From positions 1-9,873 of the forward strand of contig CALCPB010000739.1 in assembly GCA_937897665.1 (NCBI GenBank): 9,873 bases of DNA, in the 5' to 3' direction. The position numbers and the translations under genes are program-made. The stretch is from an uncultured Halomicronema sp. GTDB taxonomy: Bacteria; Cyanobacteriota; Cyanobacteriia; Phormidesmidales; Phormidesmidaceae. Positions 6,638 to 9,873 of this stretch are shown here, in pieces; within the stretch, counting starts at the first letter, position 1, and each line of letters opens with the position of its first letter. The notes under the pieces are model-generated. The model did not search any database, was not told the DNA's origin, and saw only the letters and a list, made by a program, of their open reading frames with translations.

Positions 6638-7057
6638 CTCCCATAGGCCTTTGGGCACCAGGGTGGGCGCTCCTTGACGCAGTTCCTCTAGCGATCGCCA
6701 GCGAGCCTTAAAGGTGCGCTTCCCCTCCGTGACCACTAGGGTGGATTTTTCATACAGGTGCTCATCGACAAACCGACCGTCATAGACAAACACGATTTGG
6801 TGGCCAGGTTCTCCTTCGTAAACGTAGATCGATTCCACAATGCCTAACTGCTTCACATCGACAATGTCAGCCCCCAGCTCTTCGCGAATTTCGCGAATGA
6901 TGGCGGTGCGACTGTGTTCAGTGAAATCGATGCCGCCCCCCAGCGGTCGAGCCAACCGTTCGCCGGTGACCTTATCGCGGCCTTCTTGCACCAAAATGCG
7001 ATCGCCCCGCCGCATCAAACAAATAGCGATCGCGCGAATCCGTGGCTTTTTCGCCAT
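6629..7057 (-). CDS. NUDIX hydrolase
   Basis: NUDIX enzymes cleave nucleoside diphosphates linked to another group, using divalent metal. The signature GX5EX7REUXEEXGU is perfect at residues 41-63 counted from the ATG at 7057: Gly41, Glu47, then REIREELGA. The protein has 142 residues, a usual size for a single-domain NUDIX. It starts MAKKPRIRAIAICL, followed by a first strand with GDRILVQEGRD. I chose 7057 over the ATG two codons upstream (7063) because AGGAG (complement of 7066-7070) is 8 nt before 7057 but only 2 nt before 7063. The substrate cannot be told from the sequence. The gene lies between ndhD3 and cupA on the opposite strand, and its stop overlaps that of ndhD3 within CTACAGTAG. 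Transcripts of the cup cluster reading through would be antisense to it. Confidence 0.92.
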   Translation of the reverse strand: MAKKPRIRAIAICLMRRGDRILVQEGRDKVTGERLARPLGGGIDFTEHSRTAIIREIREELGADIVDVKQLGIVESIYVYEGEPGHQIVFVYDGRFVDEHLYEKSTLVVTEGKRTFKARWRSLEELRQGAPTLVPKGLWELL

Positions 7058-7157
7058 AACCATCGCTCCTATTGTTCACTCCCCTGCCTTTCCCTGCGCC
7101 CGCCCGCGCCTGACCGCTTTGAGCTTGACTGCCTGACGATACTCCCCCTTAAACACC

Positions 7158-8459
7158 ATGACGACCACCCTACCCGCCGCCGAAACCAACCTGATTCCGC
7201 CCTCAACGCATCCCCATGCCGCGGTGATTCACCGCCTCGAAGCCGGGGGCTCAATGCTGCCAGATACGCCCGACAATCTGATGCAGATTATCGGCATTTA
7301 TAAGGCCTACGCCGTACCGATGGACTTTTACTGGCGTGACCTGCTGTATATTGCCGAGCGCGTGTTTCTTGATCCGCTACCGGCCTTCAAATACTTTTTA
7401 CCGCAGGAATATCTTGACCTGCACAATCGCTATGCCGGTGAGACCGCTGATCTGCTGATTTGGCTATGCGAAGCCTCCTCCCACCCCGAACTGCTGGAAT
7501 TTATGGCGAAGGGTGAGGTCAACCGCAAGTGGCCTAAACTGTTTCATCATCTCTGGCACGATCGCGTCAACATGGAGTTTGCCGAAGCCTGCATGAAGGC
7601 CATGCTGTGGCACCAAGATATGGGCGGTCGCTACAACGATTATCTCTACACCGACGAATACAAGGCCAACTGCGATCGCGCAATTAACGCCTACTTCAAA
7701 CGCAATCCGCTGATGCTGGGGCTGCACAAGCTGTTTCCTGACATGTTTTATGAGAAATGTCGGGAGCTGTCTTACTACTCCAACTTGGGGCTGTTTTGGG
7801 AAGTGATGGCCCCGGTCTTTTTTGAGATGAGCGACATTTACGACGAGGGGGGCTTTGCTGGGGTGCCCGCCGCTATGGACTTCTTAGTGAATGGCATTTT
7901 TGCGGTCGCCGGTCGCCCCATCTATCACCATGTTTATGTGGGTGATGAGTGCTTTGAGCTGGTGCCCAAATCAAAAGGTTTTAACTGGCTTTACGAAGCG
8001 GCGCTGCCCTATGTTGAATCGGTGTTTTATCGCACGGCACCCTTCCGAGGTACCAAGTCTTATAACGCGCAGGCGGGTCAGGTGCCGTTAGAGCAAAACG
8101 ACTTTCACTACGGCATTTTGTATGCCGATGTCTTCCCTGTGGGCAGTGCGGGCATTCCGCCCACCCTGCTGATGCAAGACATGCTGCACTTTTTGCCGCC
8201 CTATTTGAGCGACTATTACCAGCAGCATTGCCGGGGCGAAGACGACGTACTGATTCAGCTAGGCATCACTTTTCAGCGATCGATGTATAACGTCACGTCG
8301 GCGGTGATTCAAGCGCTGCGGGGAGCCTTGTTATATCCCCTCAATGATCCCAACCCTCGACATCGCCTAGCCAACCGCCAGTTTTTTGAACAGCAGATGG
8401 ATCGGTTCTTGCGTCCCGAAGCTCGCCTGAACGAGATTCAGACGCAGGATTATCGCTAA
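7158..8459 (+). CDS. cupA: CO2 hydration protein CupA (ChpY)
   Basis: CupA is the peripheral subunit that sits on NdhF3 at the end of the NDH-1MS membrane arm and is thought to convert CO2 to bicarbonate in a carbonic-anhydrase-like, energy-driven reaction. The 433-residue length and unique ChpXY sequence fit throughout, for example MQIIGIYKAYAVPMDFYWRD (42-61), SYYSNLGLFWEVMAPVFFEM and NDFHYGILYADVFPVGSAG. The segment FHHLWHDRVNMEF holds H131 and R136. From memory, the Thermosynechococcus CupA structure and CupB mutants assign zinc or CO2 chemistry to a His and an Arg five residues apart, which these match. There is no transmembrane helix. No Shine-Dalgarno sequence or good promoter is visible in the 94 bp upstream, so transcription probably comes from ndhF3 through the NUDIX locus. 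The partner genes make it CupA rather than CupB. Confidence 0.95.
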   Translation: MTTTLPAAETNLIPPSTHPHAAVIHRLEAGGSMLPDTPDNLMQIIGIYKAYAVPMDFYWRDLLYIAERVFLDPLPAFKYFLPQEYLDLHNRYAGETADLLIWLCEASSHPELLEFMAKGEVNRKWPKLFHHLWHDRVNMEFAEACMKAMLWHQDMGGRYNDYLYTDEYKANCDRAINAYFKRNPLMLGLHKLFPDMFYEKCRELSYYSNLGLFWEVMAPVFFEMSDIYDEGGFAGVPAAMDFLVNGIFAVAGRPIYHHVYVGDECFELVPKSKGFNWLYEAALPYVESVFYRTAPFRGTKSYNAQAGQVPLEQNDFHYGILYADVFPVGSAGIPPTLLMQDMLHFLPPYLSDYYQQHCRGEDDVLIQLGITFQRSMYNVTSAVIQALRGALLYPLNDPNPRHRLANRQFFEQQMDRFLRPEARLNEIQTQDYR

Positions 8460-8521
8460 AGGTCAGCATTCTCGAACGATCCAGACGGCCTCAGCCGACC
8501 CTGTTCTGTCCCCCCTTGAAT

Positions 8522-8526
8522 GGAGG
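8522..8526 (+). promoter_or_regulatory. Ribosome binding site for the 47-residue gene
   Basis: GGAGG lies 8 nt before the ATG at 8535. It is the best Shine-Dalgarno match in the cup cluster, where ndhF3, ndhD3 and cupA have none obvious. It argues that the small frame is translated. Confidence 0.6.
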
Positions 8527-8534
8527 AGCATCCC

Positions 8535-8678
8535 ATGCGCCAGCGCTTAGATCAACTCGATCCGTTTTTTGCCGCCGCCGCGATCGTGATCGCCGGGCTA
8601 ACGGCGATGTCCCAAATGCCCTATCCGCTCATTGCCATCAACCTTGATTTGCCCGAATGGCGCGAATTGAGTCAGTAG
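8535..8678 (+). CDS. Small single-helix membrane protein between cupA and cupS
   Basis: ATG at 8535 opens 47 codons ending in TAG. Residues 1-10 are charged (MRQRLDQLDP). Residues 11-37 are hydrophobic (FFAAAAIVIAGLTAM, then a PYP break and LIAINL), giving one membrane helix. The tail LDLPEWRELSQ is acidic and amphipathic. The frame follows GGAGG at proper spacing, starts 75 bp after cupA, and stops 6 bp before an ATG in frame with cupS, so it sits inside the cup transcript. Its size and layout resemble single-helix NDH-1 accessory subunits such as NdhP and NdhQ, but it is not one of those by sequence as far as I can tell. I do not recall a named product at this place. A role in holding CupA or CupS to NdhF3 is a guess from position. 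Confidence 0.65.
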   Translation: MRQRLDQLDPFFAAAAIVIAGLTAMSQMPYPLIAINLDLPEWRELSQ

Positions 8679-8726
8679 CCACCGATGGCGACGCCCGTCC
8701 CTTATGCATACCGCCCTGAGAAAACC

Positions 8727-9128
8727 ATGCCGACCATCGTTGATATTGCTGTGAATAATGAAGGCTTCTCGACCCTAGTCGCAGCCGTAACTGCTGCTGG
8801 CTTGGTTGAAACGCTACAAAGCCCTGGCCCCTTTACCGTCTTTGCGCCCAATGATGACGCCTTTGCCAAGCTGCCCCCCGGCACGGTGCAAACGCTAGTG
8901 CAAAATCCGCCACAGCTAGCCCGGATCTTGACCTATCACGTGGCAATGGGCAAACACACCCAAGCGGAGCTGATTAAGCTGGGGCAGATCGATTCGGTTG
9001 AGGGGTGGCCCATCCCCATTGATGGCACCGACGGGTTCGAGGTCAAAAATGCAACCGTTTTAGCCGCTGATATTGAAGCCGATAACGGCATCATTCACGT
9101 GCTGGATAACGTCATTTTGATGGGATGA
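8727..9128 (+). CDS. cupS: CupS, fasciclin-domain subunit of NDH-1MS
   Basis: CupS is the small soluble subunit that binds CupA in NDH-1MS. From ATG at 8727 it has 133 residues and is essentially one fasciclin (FAS1) domain: [18 protein letters not shown] at the start, the H1 motif [15 protein letters not shown] at 36-50, the YH motif [10 protein letters not shown] at 67-76, and the H2 motif [13 protein letters not shown] at 120-132. An in-frame ATG at 8685, 6 bp after the stop of the 47-residue gene, would add 14 polar residues ([14 protein letters not shown]). I prefer 8727 because 133 residues matches, from memory, the Synechocystis protein Sll1735 and the domain starts there. The upstream start would favour translational coupling and cannot be excluded. 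Unlike exported fasciclin proteins it has no signal peptide, as expected for a cytoplasmic-side partner. Confidence 0.9.
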   Translation: MPTIVDIAVNNEGFSTLVAAVTAAGLVETLQSPGPFTVFAPNDDAFAKLPPGTVQTLVQNPPQLARILTYHVAMGKHTQAELIKLGQIDSVEGWPIPIDGTDGFEVKNATVLAADIEADNGIIHVLDNVILMG

Positions 9129-9157
9129 GGTCAGGCTACTCCAGGGGCACTAGAAAC

Positions 9158-9208
9158 ATCAAAAATTGATGGCTTGTCGAGAAGCCGTGAATTTAGCCGG
9201 CCTCGACA
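9158..9208 (+). repeat. Cluster of small, partly competing hairpins after cupS
   Basis: Three dyads overlap here: ATCAA-AAA-TTGAT (9158-9170), GGCTT with AAGCC (9171-9175 and 9182-9186), and TGTCGAG with CTCGACA (9175-9181 and 9202-9208). The last two cannot form together. There is no T-run, so termination of the cup transcript here is uncertain. The rest of 9129-9360 shows no gene. Confidence 0.35.
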
Positions 9209-9360
9209 GCTTACCTAGATGCCACCGCGAATTTCCTCTAAAAAAATAAAATACCGGCTTTTCTAGCCAATGACGGGGGTTGATGACGGGCGATCGCGGC
9301 ATTTATATCCAACATTAGAAAACTCAAAGCCGATGAGGTTGTCAAAGTCCCGTTTTTTTG

Positions 9361-9388
9361 TTGAAATAACAATAGACTAAGTTATATT
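9361..9388 (+). promoter_or_regulatory. Sigma-70-type promoter of the 9395-9537 RNA
   Basis: TTGAAA (9361-9366) and TATATT (9383-9388) are 16 bp apart in a strongly AT-rich stretch. Transcription would start near 9395. It is the best promoter-like pair I see in the window. Confidence 0.5.
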
Positions 9389-9394
9389 CCTTTT

Positions 9395-9537
9395 GGATTT
9401 GCCATAGAATCTCGTCAATACTCCGTTATCGTAGTGTTGCTTGAGTCCGGGTATTCCTACTGGAATTTGGCTGACGTCGTTATCTCCTGATAACTCCTGT
9501 ATCAACGTGGGTAAGGTTCGCCTTACCCATTTTTTTT
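9395..9537 (+). ncRNA. Candidate structured non-coding RNA or terminated leader
   Basis: Between the promoter at 9361-9388 and the terminator at 9508-9537 there is no ATG-started frame, but there are four hairpins in a row. Hairpin 1 pairs CAATACT (9416-9422) with AGTGTTG (9433-9439), with one G-U pair. Hairpin 2 pairs ATTCC (9453-9457) with GGAAT (9462-9466) around TACT. Hairpin 3 pairs GTTATC (9479-9484) with GATAAC (9489-9494) around TCCT. The terminator is the fourth. The TCCT loop, and a second CTCCT at 9494-9498 that is mostly single-stranded, are complementary to Shine-Dalgarno sequences, as in some trans-acting small RNAs. It could instead be a cis-acting leader of the antiporter gene 105 bp beyond. 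I do not recognise it as Yfr1, Yfr2 or another named family. Confidence 0.5.
9508..9537 (+). terminator. Strong intrinsic terminator
   Basis: TGGGTAAGG (9508-9516) pairs perfectly with CCTTACCCA (9521-9529) around TTCG, and eight T follow (9530-9537). It ends either the short RNA starting near 9395 or the cup transcript, about 400 bp after cupS, and isolates the downstream antiporter gene. Confidence 0.9.
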
Positions 9538-9641
9538 GACCTCATTGGCTCGCTACAGGTGTCGTCTCAAGACATAATCTCAATACCGGTAGCAGGGGTA
9601 AGCGACCCGGTTCCCCCTGGTGCTTTAGCGAGGTTGCATTC

Positions 9642-9873
9642 GTGCCGATGATCGATGCCTTGAGAGTATTGGCTGCGGACAATCCGCTGGTGGCTTTTAC
9701 GACGCTGCTGCTGGTGAGCCTGACTTTGCCACCCATATTTGAGCGCTTGCGCCTGCCGGGCTTAGTCGGCCTGCTGCTAGCGGGGGTGATACTAGGGCCG
9801 AGTGGTTTGGGCCTGCTGGATGCCGACGGCGAAATTGAAAAGTTCTTTGCGGATGTCGGTAAAGTTTACTTGA
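9642..9873 (+). CDS. Kef/NapA-type cation:proton antiporter (CPA2), partial
   Basis: Seventy-seven codons are seen before the window ends. After a short start (VPMIDALRVLAADNP) comes a first hydrophobic helix (LVAFTTLLLVSLTLPPIF). Then follows the family hallmark, RLRLPGLVGLLLAGVILGP-SGLGLLD, in which a xRLxxPxxVGxLLAGxxLGP pattern marks the Kef, NapA and NhaS3 group of monovalent cation/proton exchangers. The start is GTG at 9642, with GAGG (9630-9633) 8 nt upstream. ATG at 9648, two codons later, is also possible but has poor spacing. The ion (Na+ or K+) cannot be told from this part. It follows a terminator, so it is probably a separate unit from the cup genes. No clear promoter is seen between 9538 and 9641. 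Confidence 0.85.
   Translation, partial: MPMIDALRVLAADNPLVAFTTLLLVSLTLPPIFERLRLPGLVGLLLAGVILGPSGLGLLDADGEIEKFFADVGKVYL

Larger units (their letters stand above)
1222..9297. repeat. HIP1 palindromes (GCGATCGC), eleven scattered copies
   Basis: Copies start at 1222, 1985, 3086, 5180, 5957, 6563, 6691, 6998, 7026, 7672 and 9290. By chance an octamer is expected about 0.15 times in this length. This density is a known cyanobacterial genome signature. They fall both in genes and between them and carry no gene-specific meaning; four lie within 500 bp at the ndhD3/NUDIX junction. Confidence 0.9.

Noticed and set aside
7125..7154. TTGACT before cupA as a promoter
   Set aside because: The only -10-like hexamers are either 7 bp away or would place the transcription start inside the coding region.
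9169..9249. 26-codon frame (MACREAVNLAG...) after cupS
   Set aside because: It has no ribosome binding site or recognisable character, and lies over several hairpins.
1..9873. CRISPR array, tRNA, rRNA, intact insertion sequence or prophage genes
   Set aside because: I looked for regular spaced repeats, clover-leaf ends, transposase motifs and phage genes and saw none.

Overview
The window is from a cyanobacterium. The evidence is the low-CO2 NDH-1 CO2-uptake gene set (ndhF3, ndhD3, cupA, cupS) and eleven copies of the highly iterated palindrome GCGATCGC in under 10 kb. The compact, moderately GC-rich style and the hairpin repeat near 2.5 kb suggest a filamentous, Leptolyngbya-like lineage, but that placement is only an impression.

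Layout. Positions 1-979 (minus) hold the N-terminal part of a membrane-anchored protein with tandem repeats of about 70 residues; it runs off the left edge. Positions 980-1702 have no large gene, but include a possible 33-residue membrane peptide on the minus strand, a strong hairpin and an 11-bp tandem repeat. Positions 1703-2389 (plus) encode an unrecognised protein with an N-terminal hydrophobic segment. Positions 2390-3161 are non-coding: a cyanobacterial-type hairpin repeat, an apparently gene-free stretch, and then the regulatory region of ndhF3 with a LysR-type T-N11-A site.

Positions 3162-9128 are the core: ndhF3, ndhD3, a NUDIX hydrolase on the opposite strand, cupA, a 47-codon gene with a good Shine-Dalgarno sequence, and cupS. 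NdhF3 and NdhD3 are the antiporter-like distal membrane subunits of NDH-1MS. CupA caps NdhF3 and is thought to hydrate CO2 to bicarbonate at a zinc site driven by electron and proton flow. CupS is the small fasciclin-domain subunit. The two unexpected members are the NUDIX gene, which splits the cluster in antisense orientation, and the 47-residue single-helix protein between cupA and cupS.

Positions 9129-9641 carry no gene but hold a promoter-like pair, four consecutive hairpins and a textbook intrinsic terminator ending near 9537. This looks like a non-coding RNA of about 140 nt, or a terminated leader of the next gene. From 9642 a Kef/NapA-type cation:proton antiporter begins and runs off the right edge.

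The strongest candidates for something undescribed are the structured RNA at about 9395-9537 and the 47-residue cup-cluster protein.
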